Source: Burkholderia cepacia ATCC 25416
Lineage (GTDB): Bacteria; Pseudomonadota; Gammaproteobacteria; Burkholderiales; Burkholderiaceae
Direction: 5' to 3'
DNA length: 64,000 nucleotides
NCBI RefSeq assembly: GCF_001411495.1
Contig: NZ_CP012982.1
Location: forward strand, 1 to 64,000
The translations under genes and the position numbers were made by a program. Under the pieces are notes generated by a model. It did not search any database. It saw only the letters and a list, made by a program, of their open reading frames with translations, and had not been told where the DNA came from. The first letter of the stretch is position 1; every line of letters starts with the position of its first letter. Of this stretch, positions 52,780 to 61,387 are shown piece after piece.

Positions 52780-53733
52780 ATGAATCCGACCCGACGCCAC
52801 TTCCTCGCGCAAGCGAGCGCCCTCGCCACGATCGCCGCGGCCCCGGCCGCCGTGCGCGCGCAATCGGGCACGCGGCCGCTGCTGCGCGCCGGCGACCAGA
52901 AAGGCGGGCTGCGCGCGCTGCTCGAAGCAGCCAGCGAACTGAACGGCCTGCCGTACGACATCGCGTGGACCGAGTTCCCGGCCGCCGCGCCGCTCGCCGA
53001 AGCGCTGAACGCGGCCGCCGTCGACTGCGGGCCGATCGGCGATGCGCCGGTGATCTTCGCGCTCGCGTCGGGCGCACGCATCAAAGTGATCGGCGCGAAC
53101 CGCTCCGACCCGTACGGCACGGCGGTGCTCGTGCGGCCCGATGCCGCGCTGAAAAGCCCGGCCGACCTCAAAGGCAAGCGCATCGGCACCACGCGCGGCT
53201 CGATCGGGCATTTCGTCACGCTGAAGGCGCTCGACGCGGCCGGCCTGCCTCCCGACGCCGTCTCGTTCCGCTTCCTGCCGCCGGCCGATACGATGCTTGC
53301 GCTCGCAACCGGTTCGATCGATGCGTGGGCGACCTGGGAGCCCTATACCGCACTCGCGGAAACGAGCGGGCGCGCGCGCGTGCTCGTCAGCGGCCGCGGA
53401 CTGTGGTCGGGCCTCAGCTACATCGCGGCGACCGACGCGGCGATCGCGTCGAAGCGCGACGTGCTGCACGATTTCCTGCGGCGCGTCGTGCGCGCGCAGG
53501 CCTGGTCGTACCGGCATGCCGACGCGTATTCGGCGGCGCTCGCGCGCATCATCGGCATTCCGCCGGCGGCCGCGAAGCTGCAGTTCGAGCGCCGCAACAC
53601 GCGCTGGTTGCCGATCGACGCGACGGTCATCGCCGAACAGCAGCGCACGGCCGACTTCTACCTGAAGGCGGGACTGCTGCGCCAGCCGCTCGACGTGCGT
53701 ACCACGTTCGACCCCGGCTTCCCGCTCGCATGA
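52780..53733 (+). CDS. Second ABC binding protein, SsuA/TauA-like
   Basis: Periplasmic binding protein of 317 residues with a twin-arginine-like signal (TRRHFLAQASALATIAA). The mature protein is SsuA-like (YDIAWTEFPAAAPLAEALNAAAVDCGPIGDAPVIFALASGARIKVIG region, then GSIGHFVTLKALDAAGL). It differs from the first binding protein in the operon, so the importer may take two substrate classes. It starts 37 bp after the cytochrome gene and 88 bp before the MOSC gene. Confidence 0.88.
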   Translation: MNPTRRHFLAQASALATIAAAPAAVRAQSGTRPLLRAGDQKGGLRALLEAASELNGLPYDIAWTEFPAAAPLAEALNAAAVDCGPIGDAPVIFALASGARIKVIGANRSDPYGTAVLVRPDAALKSPADLKGKRIGTTRGSIGHFVTLKALDAAGLPPDAVSFRFLPPADTMLALATGSIDAWATWEPYTALAETSGRARVLVSGRGLWSGLSYIAATDAAIASKRDVLHDFLRRVVRAQAWSYRHADAYSAALARIIGIPPAAAKLQFERRNTRWLPIDATVIAEQQRTADFYLKAGLLRQPLDVRTTFDPGFPLA

Positions 53734-53821
53734 CCGGCCGCGCGACGCAGCGCAGCCGTCCGAACGGCTACGGCGCGATCTGGCACAATCGCAGTCTCGC
53801 CATCCGCCTTCAGCCAGCGTC

Positions 53822-54688
53822 ATGCCAGCCATCGCCGAACTCTTCGTCTATCCGATCAAATCCTGCGCCGGCATCGCGCTGTCGCGCGCGCAACTGCTCG
53901 AAACGGGCCTGGCGTACGACCGACACTGGCTGATCACCGACCCCGCCGGACAGATGATCACGCAGCGCACGCACCCGCGCCTCGCGCTGATCCGCACCGC
54001 GCTGAACAGCGATGCGCTCGTGCTGAGCGGGCCGGGCATGCGCGAGATCCGCACACCGCTCGACGGCGACGTATCGCCCGCCACGCCGAAAATGGCCGCG
54101 ACCGTGTGGCGCGACACCGTCGATGCGATCGACACGGGCGCCGAAACGGCCGCCTGGCTCACCGAATTCCTCGGCACGCCCGCGAAGCTCGCGCGCTTCG
54201 CGCCCGACGCACGCCGCGGCTGCAACCGTAAATGGACCGGCGAGATCGATACGCACACGCAGTTCGCGGACGGCTACCCGCTGCTCGTGATCGGCCAGTC
54301 GTCGCTCGACGACCTGAACGCGCGGCTCACCGCCAAAGGTGCACCGGCGATTCCGATGAACCGCTTCCGGCCGAACATCGTGGTGTCGGATCTCGACGCG
54401 TACGAAGAGGATTTCGTCGAACATCTCGACACGGAAGGTGCGGCGCCCGTGCGGCTGCGGCTCGTGAAGCCGTGCACGCGCTGCCCGATGCCGACGATCG
54501 ACCAGGTCACCGGCGCGCCCGACCCCGCGTGGCCGCACGAGCCGACCGACACGATGCAGACCTATCGCGCGAACCCGAACTTCGGCGGCGAGCTGACGTT
54601 CGGCATCAACGCGATCGTCGTCGAAGGCGCGGGCGGGTGGCTCGAAGTCGGCCAGTCGCTGGAAGCGGAGATCGGGTTCGGCGATTGA
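53822..54688 (+). CDS. MOSC-domain molybdenum-cofactor protein, YcbX/mARC-like
   Basis: Protein of 288 residues: N-terminal MOSC beta barrel (VYPIKSCAGIALSRAQLLETGLAYDRHWLITDP region) and C-terminal MOSC domain. It has the molybdenum-ligand loop KPCTRCPMPTID (Cys 218 and Cys 221, the latter the probable Mo ligand). Relatives reduce N-hydroxylated bases and amidoximes or move sulfur. No 2Fe-2S domain is attached, unlike full-length YcbX, so an external electron donor is needed. It follows the sulfur operon after 88 bp but may be a separate unit. Confidence 0.88.
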   Translation: MPAIAELFVYPIKSCAGIALSRAQLLETGLAYDRHWLITDPAGQMITQRTHPRLALIRTALNSDALVLSGPGMREIRTPLDGDVSPATPKMAATVWRDTVDAIDTGAETAAWLTEFLGTPAKLARFAPDARRGCNRKWTGEIDTHTQFADGYPLLVIGQSSLDDLNARLTAKGAPAIPMNRFRPNIVVSDLDAYEEDFVEHLDTEGAAPVRLRLVKPCTRCPMPTIDQVTGAPDPAWPHEPTDTMQTYRANPNFGGELTFGINAIVVEGAGGWLEVGQSLEAEIGFGD

Positions 54689-54735
54689 CGCGCGTACACG
54701 GCACCGCGCATCCGATCACATCGTCTTCGTAGCCC

Positions 54736-54757
54736 GGAAGCCGCCCGAGCGGCTTCC
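54736..54757. terminator. Hairpin between convergent MOSC and kinase genes
   Basis: GGAAGCCGC-CCGA-GCGGCTTCC, a perfect 9-bp stem. It is followed by TGCTTCCTGCTTCC, not a clean T run. Its place between two converging stops supports a weak bidirectional terminator. Confidence 0.55.
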
Positions 54758-54802
54758 TGCTTCCTGCTTCCCACTGCCCTCATCGCGACTCACGACTCGC
54801 CA

Positions 54803-56224
54803 TCACGCGGCATGCGCCCCCGCGTCGTTCGCTGCCGGCAACCGGATCGTCACGACCAGGCCCCCGCCGGCCGCATCGGCAAGCGTCACGGTGCCCTGAT
54901 GCACGCGCGCGATCTCCCGCACGATCGACAGCCCGAGCCCCGTCCCTTCGACCGTCTGCGTCTTGCTGCCGCGATGGAAACGCTCGAACACCGCGTCGCG
55001 CTCGTCCGCCGGCACGCCCGGCCCGTTGTCGATCACGTCGAGCCGCGCATGCACCCCGTCGCGCGACACGCGTACCGTAATCACCGCGCGATCGCCCGCA
55101 TAACGAATCGCGTTGTCGATCAGGTTGCCGATCATCTCGCCGAGCAGGTCGGGCTGCCCGTGCACGTCGATGTCGGCCTCGTGCTCGAAGCCGAGATCGA
55201 TGTCGCGCGCACGTGCGACCGGCGACCAGTCGAGCGTCACGCTGCGCGCGAGCCGGTGCAGCGCGACCGGCTGATGGGCAACTGCGTGGCCGCTGTCCGA
55301 ATCGAGCCGCGACAGCGACAGCAGTTGCTGGACGATCTTCGCGGCCTGCCGCACCGCGCCGTTCGCGCGCCGCAGGTGCCCGTTCGCGCGCGGCTGCTCG
55401 TCGGGCCGCAGCGCGAGCTCGACGCCCGCCTGTACGGCCGCGAGCGGCGTCTTCAGTTGATGGGCCGCGTCCGCGAAGAAGCGGCGCCGCGCGACCTGCA
55501 TCCGCTGCGTGCGGCCGATGTACTGGTTGATCGATTCGACGAGCGGCGCAAGTTCGCTCGGCATCGCGCCGGTATCGAGCGGCGTCGTATCGTCCTCGCT
55601 GCGCGCGGCGACCGTCGCCGACAGCCGGTTCAGCGGCCGCAGCCCGCGCCCGACGCCGAGCCACACGATGCCGAGCGCCAGCACGACCAGCAACCCTTCC
55701 TGCAACAGCGACCCCACCAGGATCTCGCGCGCGAGCGCCTGGCGCGCCTCGATCGTCTCGCCGACCATCACCCACACGATGCGCGACTGCGCGGTCGGCA
55801 CGTCGTGCACCGGGATGCGCAGCGCGGCCATCCGCAGCTGTTCGCCGCGATAGACGACGTCGTAGTAGCGCGTGACGAACAGCGCACCGTCGCCCGCGTC
55901 GCGCCCGTGCGGCAGCGGCAGGTCCGGGTAGCCGGTGACCGTGTGGCCGTTGTCCTCGCGGATCAGGTAGTAGATCTTGCCGCCGTCGCTCGATTCGAGC
56001 ATTTCGAGCGCGAGATACGGCAGGTCGACCTCGATCTCGCCGTCATTGAGCCGCACGCCTTCGCGGATCGACTTCAGCGACGACGACAGCGTGCGGTCGA
56101 ACGCGACGTGCGCGGCGTTCATCGCGCGCTGGTACGTGAGCCACGAGTCGAGCGCGAGCAGGCCGAGCAGCGGCAGCAGCAGCCACAGCGCGACCTGCGT
56201 GCGCAGGTTCGGGCGGGGCATCAT
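54803..56224 (-). CDS. Sensor histidine kinase, TctE/QseC type
   Basis: Membrane kinase of 473 residues. TM1 (about 12-28, ALWLLLPLLGLLALDSW), a 140-residue periplasmic sensor domain, TM2 (about 165-185), HAMP, HisKA with ADAAHQLKTPLAAVQAG (the AHQLKTPLA box of the TctE/QseC group), and HATPase with NLIDNAIRYAG and GLGLSIVREIARVHQG. Two adjacent ATGs (56224, 56221) are possible. It follows the regulator gene on the same strand after 76 bp. TctE relatives sense tricarboxylates, but the signal here is not known. Confidence 0.9.
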   Translation of the reverse strand: MMPRPNLRTQVALWLLLPLLGLLALDSWLTYQRAMNAAHVAFDRTLSSSLKSIREGVRLNDGEIEVDLPYLALEMLESSDGGKIYYLIREDNGHTVTGYPDLPLPHGRDAGDGALFVTRYYDVVYRGEQLRMAALRIPVHDVPTAQSRIVWVMVGETIEARQALAREILVGSLLQEGLLVVLALGIVWLGVGRGLRPLNRLSATVAARSEDDTTPLDTGAMPSELAPLVESINQYIGRTQRMQVARRRFFADAAHQLKTPLAAVQAGVELALRPDEQPRANGHLRRANGAVRQAAKIVQQLLSLSRLDSDSGHAVAHQPVALHRLARSVTLDWSPVARARDIDLGFEHEADIDVHGQPDLLGEMIGNLIDNAIRYAGDRAVITVRVSRDGVHARLDVIDNGPGVPADERDAVFERFHRGSKTQTVEGTGLGLSIVREIARVHQGTVTLADAAGGGLVVTIRLPAANDAGAHAA

Positions 56225-56300
56225 GCGTTCCGCCGGGCCGCCGCAACGACACCATGTGCCGCGTCGGGGCGCAGCGCACCGCCGCGGATGGGCGGGGCGC

Positions 56301-56981
56301 TCATTCCGCCGCCTCCGCCCTCGCCTCCAGCAGATAACCGAGCCCGCGCAGCGTGACGATCGCGACACCCGTGTTCTCGAGCTTCTTGCGCAGCCGGTAC
56401 ACGTAGATCTCGATCGCGTCGGCGTTGACCGACTCGTCGAGCCCGAAAATCTTCTCCGACAGCGTTTCCTTGTTGATCGCACGGCCGTTGCGCAGGATCA
56501 GCACCTCGAGCACCGAACGCTCGCGCGGCGTGAGCGACAGCGGCTCGCCCGCGAGATGGAAGCTGCGGTCGATACTGTCGTACGAAAGCGGCCCGCATTC
56601 GACCCGCGAATGCTCGTGGCCGAGGCTGCGGCGGATCAGCGCGCGGGCGCGCGCCTCCAGTTCGGTCAGCTCGAACGGTTTCGCGAGATAGTCGTCGGCG
56701 CCGAGATCGAGCCCCTTCACGCGATCCTCGACCGACCCGTGCGCGGTCAGGATCAGCACCGGCACCGGATTGCGCCGCGCGCGCAGCCGCCGCAGCACTT
56801 CCAGCCCGTCGAGCTTCGGCAGCCCGAGATCGAGGATCACCAGCGCGTAATCCTGCGTGCGCAGCACGTGGTCGGCCGCCTCGCCGTCCGCCATGTGATC
56901 GACAGCGAAGCGCGCCGCGCTCAGCGCGTCGTTCAGCGACTGGGCGAGGTTCGGGTTGTCTTCGACGAGCAGCACACGCAT
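56301..56981 (-). CDS. OmpR-family response regulator, TctD/QseB type
   Basis: Regulator of 226 residues. Receiver domain with E7/D8, phospho-acceptor Asp 51 (LVILDLGLPKLDG), Thr 79 and Lys near 101 (YLAKPFELTEL). The C-terminal winged helix ends LRGLGYLLEARAEAAE. It precedes its kinase in the same operon. The upstream gap (145 bp) after the MFS gene likely holds its own promoter. Target genes are not evident; a link with the MFS pump is possible but unsupported. Confidence 0.9.
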   Translation of the reverse strand: MRVLLVEDNPNLAQSLNDALSAARFAVDHMADGEAADHVLRTQDYALVILDLGLPKLDGLEVLRRLRARRNPVPVLILTAHGSVEDRVKGLDLGADDYLAKPFELTELEARARALIRRSLGHEHSRVECGPLSYDSIDRSFHLAGEPLSLTPRERSVLEVLILRNGRAINKETLSEKIFGLDESVNADAIEIYVYRLRKKLENTGVAIVTLRGLGYLLEARAEAAE

Positions 56982-57126
56982 GGGGATTCCGGGAAGGTCA
57001 GCGACAGGCCGCTACATTACATGATCCTTTCCGTCGCGACGCCTCGCGGAAACACCGGTTGCGCCGCCGGCGCGCCCGCGCGTCTGCCGGCCCGCCGACC
57101 GTCGCCGAACGCTCGGCGCTCGGCGC

Positions 57127-58365
57127 TCAGCGCTGGGCGGCGGCACGGCTACGCGGCGCGAAGCGCGAACCTTCACCTGCGCGCCGCCGCTCGCGCAGGC
57201 CGACCACCACCGCCAGGAACGCGACGCTCGCCCCGGCCGTGACGACGATCATCGGGCGCGCGGTGCCGTCCGACAGCCACGCCAGCACGCCGCCGCATGC
57301 GGCCGTGATCGCCATCTGGATAAAGAAGAACAGCCCGGACGCCGTCCCGGCGATCGTCGTGTACGGCTGCATCACCGCGAACTGGCAGGCCGGGATCGCG
57401 ATCCCGACGGCGATCATCACGACGAACATCGGGACGACGAGCGCCGCCACCGCCGTCGGCGCGACCGCTCCGCCGATCCACAACGCGGCGGTGCCGGCCA
57501 GATTGACGCCCGCCGCCGCCGCGATGACCGAATCGGCCTTCCAGCGCGTGCCGGTCCGCGCGAACACGTGCGAGCCGATCAGGTAGCCGAGCACGGTCAG
57601 GCCGAAGATCGCGGCATACACCGGGCCGGATACGCCTCGCTGCCGCTGGAACAGCGTCGACGATTCCGCGATGAACGGGTAGTACGTGCAGTACGCGAAA
57701 CTGATCGCGAGCGAGTAGCGCAGGAAACGGCGCTCGCGCAGCAGGCCCGCGTAGGTCCGCAGGAGCCCCGCGCCCGGCGCCGGCCGCGCGTCGCGTTCGC
57801 GGGTCTCCGGCAGGTAGCGCAGCACCATCGCCGCCGCGACCACCCCGCCCGCCGCCAGCGATCCGAACACGCCGCGCCATCCGAGCCACTCGGCCAGCGC
57901 GCTGCCGGCCAGCGGCGCAATCACGGGCGACAGCGCCATGCCGGCCGAGATCCGGCCCAGCATCGTCGCCTGCATCGCGGCCGGGAAGCGCTCGCGCACG
58001 ATCACCCGCCCGACCACCGTGCCGCAGCAGCCGCCCAATGCCTGGAAGATGCGTGCGGCGACGATCGCCGCGATGCTGGTCGAGCACGCGCAGGCGACGC
58101 TCGCGACCACGTAGAGACACAGGCCGCCGATCAGGACGGGGCGACGGCCGTAACGGTCGGACAACGGCCCCGACACCAGCATCGACAGCGCATAACCGAC
58201 CATGTAGAGGGTCAGCGTGAGCTGCAACTGGGCGTCGGTGCCGTGCAGCGTGTCCGCCATCGCCGGCAGCGACGGCAGGTACGCATCGATCGTGACGCGC
58301 GGCAGGCACACGACGAGCATCAACGGGAACAGCCAGCCCCACTGGGGTAATGAACGCGTTTTCAT
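57127..58365 (-). CDS. Bcr/CflA-family drug:proton antiporter (MFS)
   Basis: Inner-membrane exporter of 412 residues with 12 predicted TM segments. TM1 VCLPRVTIDAYLPSLPAMA and the loop GPLSDRYGRRPVLIGGL are the Bcr/CflA marks, with VVGRVIVRERFP in the motif C region. The family exports bicyclomycin, sulfonamides or chloramphenicol. The ATG at 58365 is near a divergent MocR gene (102-bp gap), which likely controls it. The C-terminus ends in an Arg/Ala-rich tail. Confidence 0.9.
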   Translation of the reverse strand: MKTRSLPQWGWLFPLMLVVCLPRVTIDAYLPSLPAMADTLHGTDAQLQLTLTLYMVGYALSMLVSGPLSDRYGRRPVLIGGLCLYVVASVACACSTSIAAIVAARIFQALGGCCGTVVGRVIVRERFPAAMQATMLGRISAGMALSPVIAPLAGSALAEWLGWRGVFGSLAAGGVVAAAMVLRYLPETRERDARPAPGAGLLRTYAGLLRERRFLRYSLAISFAYCTYYPFIAESSTLFQRQRGVSGPVYAAIFGLTVLGYLIGSHVFARTGTRWKADSVIAAAAGVNLAGTAALWIGGAVAPTAVAALVVPMFVVMIAVGIAIPACQFAVMQPYTTIAGTASGLFFFIQMAITAACGGVLAWLSDGTARPMIVVTAGASVAFLAVVVGLRERRRAGEGSRFAPRSRAAAQR

Positions 58366-58467
58366 GCGGTGAGCCCGCCTCCGGTCGGATCGATGTGGTC
58401 GACTGAAATCTAAGGTCAAAGTGATATAAGCTGAAGGGCCATTAAATTCGACACTGACTGGACCACT
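58366..58467. promoter_or_regulatory. Divergent promoter of MFS and MocR genes
   Basis: This 102-bp gap contains AAATCTAAGGTCAAAGTGATATAAG and GGGCCATTAAATTCGACACTG (in parts). GGCCATTAAA (58437-58446) resembles GGCCATTCAA (30402-30411) downstream of the other MocR gene, a hint of a shared type of operator. Confidence 0.5.
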
Positions 58468-59955
58468 ATGGCGCGAGGCAAAGCCGCGATTCCGCTCGAT
58501 CTGCCGTGCCCTGCGAGGCTGTCCACGGGCAATCCGCAGTCGAAGCAGGAGTGCATCGCCGACGCGCTGCGCGACGCGATCCTGAAACGCCTGCTCCCCG
58601 GCGACAGCCCGCTGCCGTCCAGCCGCACCCTCGCGGCGCGCTGGGGCGTCGCCCGGGGGACGGTCGAGGCGGCATACGACCGGCTGTGCTCGGAGGGCTA
58701 CATCGCCCGCGCGCAAGGATCGGGGTCGCGGGTATGCGCGGTGGTACCGGACAGCTACCTGCGCGCGGCCGCGCAGTCGCGCGGCAACGGCGCGCCCCCT
58801 GCCGACGCGCGCCCCGCGCCGGCGCACACGACCGACGCCGCCGAGCCGGAACAAGGCGTGCGTCCGGGCGTCCCGTTCGTCGCGCGGCTTGCCGATCCCG
58901 GCCTGCTGCCGATGCAGCAATGGAAGAAGGCACTCGGGGCCAGCCTGCTTGCCGCGACGGCGAACGACCTCGGGGCGACGCCGGCACAAGGCGTCGAAAG
59001 CCTGCGCGACGAAATCGCCGCCTACCTGCGCGAATATCGCGGCATCCCGTGCAGCGCCGGCGACATCTTCATCACGACCGGCATCCGGCATTCGATCGAT
59101 CTCGTCGCGCGCACGCTGCTCGCGCCCGGCTCGACGGTGCTGATGGAGGACCCCGGCTACGCGTCGGCCTGGCGGATCTTCACGATCGCGGGTGCGACCG
59201 TGATCGACGTGCCGGTCGATCGGGAAGGCATCGATACCGCGTCGCTGGACCGGCATCCCGATGCGCGCGCGGCCTACGTGACGCCCGCCCACCAGGCGCC
59301 GCTCGGCGTCACGATGTCGGTGTCGCGCCGGCTCGAACTGCTCGACTGGGCGCAGCGCAACCGCGCGTGGATCGTCGAGGACGACTACGACGGCGAATTC
59401 AGCTACCAGACCGCCCCGCTGCCCGCGCTGAAATCGCTCGACGCGTGCGATCGCGTGATCTACTGCGGCTCGTTCAACAAGACGCTGTTCTCGGGGCTGC
59501 GCATCGGCTTCATGGTCGTGCCGGCGGCACTGCGGCCGGCGCTGTCGGCCGTGTGGCACGCGACCGCGCGCTCGGTCGGCGTGGCGCCCCAGCTGGCGCT
59601 GGCCCGCTTCATCGCGCACGGCGATTTTGCGAAACACCTGCGCGCGGCGCGTCACGCCTACCGCCAGCGGCGCGACATCGTGCTCGACCAGTTGGCGAAA
59701 CACGCCGGCAGACGGTACGCGGTGTCCGGCGAACACGCGGGCTTTCATTTCGTGCTGTGGCTGCCGCCCGGGATGGACGACGCAACGTATGTCGCGCAAG
59801 CCCGGGCGGCCGGCGTCGAGTTGCAGCCGGTCCGCGGATTCTGTCGAAGCGCGCGGTGCGAAGCAGGCGTCGTCGTCGGGTATTCGGCACTGACGGCCGC
59901 GCACGCGCGGCATGGCGGCCGGCTGCTCGCGAAGCTGCTCGCGCCCCCCGTCTAG
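58468..59955 (+). CDS. MocR-type regulator (GntR-aminotransferase fusion)
   Basis: Regulator of 495 residues. GntR helix-turn-helix (about 28-90, IADALRDAILKRLLPGDSPLPSSRTLAARWGVARGTVEAAYDRL region), linker (about 95-135, rich in Ala and Pro), then a class I aminotransferase domain. PLP-lysine motif is CGSFNKTLFSGLRIGF, with EDDYDGEFSY upstream. It is divergent from the Bcr/CflA pump, so it probably controls that gene. It is a distinct protein from the other MocR in this window, sharing only family motifs. Confidence 0.9.
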   Translation: MARGKAAIPLDLPCPARLSTGNPQSKQECIADALRDAILKRLLPGDSPLPSSRTLAARWGVARGTVEAAYDRLCSEGYIARAQGSGSRVCAVVPDSYLRAAAQSRGNGAPPADARPAPAHTTDAAEPEQGVRPGVPFVARLADPGLLPMQQWKKALGASLLAATANDLGATPAQGVESLRDEIAAYLREYRGIPCSAGDIFITTGIRHSIDLVARTLLAPGSTVLMEDPGYASAWRIFTIAGATVIDVPVDREGIDTASLDRHPDARAAYVTPAHQAPLGVTMSVSRRLELLDWAQRNRAWIVEDDYDGEFSYQTAPLPALKSLDACDRVIYCGSFNKTLFSGLRIGFMVVPAALRPALSAVWHATARSVGVAPQLALARFIAHGDFAKHLRAARHAYRQRRDIVLDQLAKHAGRRYAVSGEHAGFHFVLWLPPGMDDATYVAQARAAGVELQPVRGFCRSARCEAGVVVGYSALTAAHARHGGRLLAKLLAPPV

Positions 59956-60172
59956 GCGCCCCCTCCGTCGTTGCCGCGCCCCGCGGCCCCCCCTTCCCTC
60001 CGTTGCCGGATCGTGCCGCGCGCCGCGAAACGGCGGGCCGCCGCCGCATCGACCTCGGGAAATCCATGACACGAACGACGCGATTGTGAACTGAAATGAA
60101 AGCGGGCTGAAAGTGCGCCGCAATTAACATCCGCGTCACTCGAACAACACCTAGACGTAACTGGAGGAAGAC

Positions 60173-61273
60173 ATGCCGTTTGCACCGAAGCACCTCGCCG
60201 CCGCGCTGGCGGTCGTTCTGGGCACTGCCGCCGGCAGCGCCGCCGCGCAGGTTCCGGCCGGGTATCCGGGGAGTTACCAGGGCGTGATCGACGCCGCGAA
60301 GAAGGAAGGCAAGCTGATCGTCTACTCGACGACCGACACGGGCCTCGTGCGCCCGCTGATCAAGGACTTCGAAAGCCTGTACGGCGTGAAGGTCGAGTAC
60401 AACGACATGAACAGCACCGAGCTGTACAACCGCTACATCAGCGAGAACGCGGCGAGCAGCACGAGCGCCGACGTGCTGTGGAGCTCGGCGATGGACCTGC
60501 AGGTCAAGCTCGTCAACGACGGCCTGATGGCGTCGTACGATTCGCCGGAAGGCCCGAACGTGCCGCAATGGGCGCAATACCAGAAGCAGGCGTACGGCAC
60601 GACGTTCGAGCCGCTCGCGATCGTCTACAACAAGCGCCTGATTCCCGAAAACGAAGTACCGAAAACGCGCACCGACCTGATCAAGCTGCTCGCGTCGCAA
60701 CCGGACAAGTTCAAGGGTAAGCTCACGACGTACGACGTCGAGAAATCCGGCGTCGGCTTCAATGCGCTGACGCAGGACGCGCACCTGAACGAGAAGGTCA
60801 CGTGGGAACTCGTGAAGGCCATCGGCAAGACCGGCCCGAAGCTGCAGTCGAGCACCGGCGCGATGATGGAGCGCATCTCGTCGGGCGAGAACCTGATCGG
60901 CTACAACATCATCGGTTCGTATGCGTACGCGAAGGCGAAGAAGGACAAGTCCATCGGCTACGTATTCCCGAAGGACTACACGCAGATCGTGAGCCGCCTC
61001 GCCACCATCTCGAAGAAGGCGAAGAACCCGAACGCCGCCAGGCTGTGGGTGGACTACCTGCTGTCGAAGCGCGGCCAGACCATGATCGCGAACCAGGCGA
61101 ACCTGTACGCGATCCGCACGGACGTGACCGGCGAGACGTCGGCCGCGAGCCTCACGAAGGAACTCGGCGATTCGCTGAAGCCGATCCAGATCGGCACCGG
61201 CCTGCTCGTCTACCTGGACCAGTCGAAGCGGCTCGCGTTCCTGAAGCAATGGCAGCAGGCGATCAAGAGCTGA
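60173..61273 (+). CDS. ABC importer binding protein, ferric-iron/aminoethylphosphonate type
   Basis: Periplasmic binding protein of 366 residues with a signal peptide ending AAAQ (about residue 25). The mature part (YPGSYQGVIDAAKKEGKLIVYSTTD ... DVLWSSAMDLQVKLVNDGLM ... QANLYAIRTDVTGE) is in the FbpA/AfuA superfamily, which also covers 2-aminoethylphosphonate and thiamine binders. Which ligand it takes cannot be told, as the iron Tyr pair is not evident. GGAGG precedes the ATG. Permease and ATPase genes follow. Confidence 0.85.
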   Translation: MPFAPKHLAAALAVVLGTAAGSAAAQVPAGYPGSYQGVIDAAKKEGKLIVYSTTDTGLVRPLIKDFESLYGVKVEYNDMNSTELYNRYISENAASSTSADVLWSSAMDLQVKLVNDGLMASYDSPEGPNVPQWAQYQKQAYGTTFEPLAIVYNKRLIPENEVPKTRTDLIKLLASQPDKFKGKLTTYDVEKSGVGFNALTQDAHLNEKVTWELVKAIGKTGPKLQSSTGAMMERISSGENLIGYNIIGSYAYAKAKKDKSIGYVFPKDYTQIVSRLATISKKAKNPNAARLWVDYLLSKRGQTMIANQANLYAIRTDVTGETSAASLTKELGDSLKPIQIGTGLLVYLDQSKRLAFLKQWQQAIKS

Positions 61274-61300
61274 TCCGCTGATCGGCTCCGGCTGACCCAT

Positions 61301-61330
61301 GGCCGCCCGCCGCACGTCGCGCGGGCGGCC
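61301..61330 (+). other. Stem-loop after the binding-protein gene
   Basis: GGCCGCCCGC (61301-61310) and GCGGGCGGCC (61321-61330) form a perfect 10-bp stem, followed by CCCTTCCCCTT. It lies 27 bp past the binding-protein stop and 57 bp before the permease start, fitting mRNA protection or partial termination that keeps the binding protein more abundant. Confidence 0.65.
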
Positions 61331-61355
61331 CCTTCCCCTTACCGACTTCCTTGAG

Positions 61356-61375
61356 GCGGCCATCCGGATGGCCGC
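61356..61375. other. Perfect 20-bp palindrome just before the permease gene
   Basis: GCGGCCATCC and GGATGGCCGC are directly joined. It could form a hairpin in the mRNA, ending only 12 bases before the permease start, and could then mask its ribosome site. As DNA it could be an operator. Confidence 0.6.
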
Positions 61376-61387
61376 AGGGGCGAACTC

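Noticed and set aside
57127..60123. 998-residue minus-strand reading including the MFS pump
   Set aside because: Only residues from MKTRSLPQ onward are MFS sequence; the rest mirrors the MocR gene.
60085..60172. CTGAAA repeats before the iron/phosphonate-type importer as a Pho box
   Set aside because: The two copies are 16 bp apart (60091 and 60107), not the 11-bp period of a Pho box, and match the consensus poorly.
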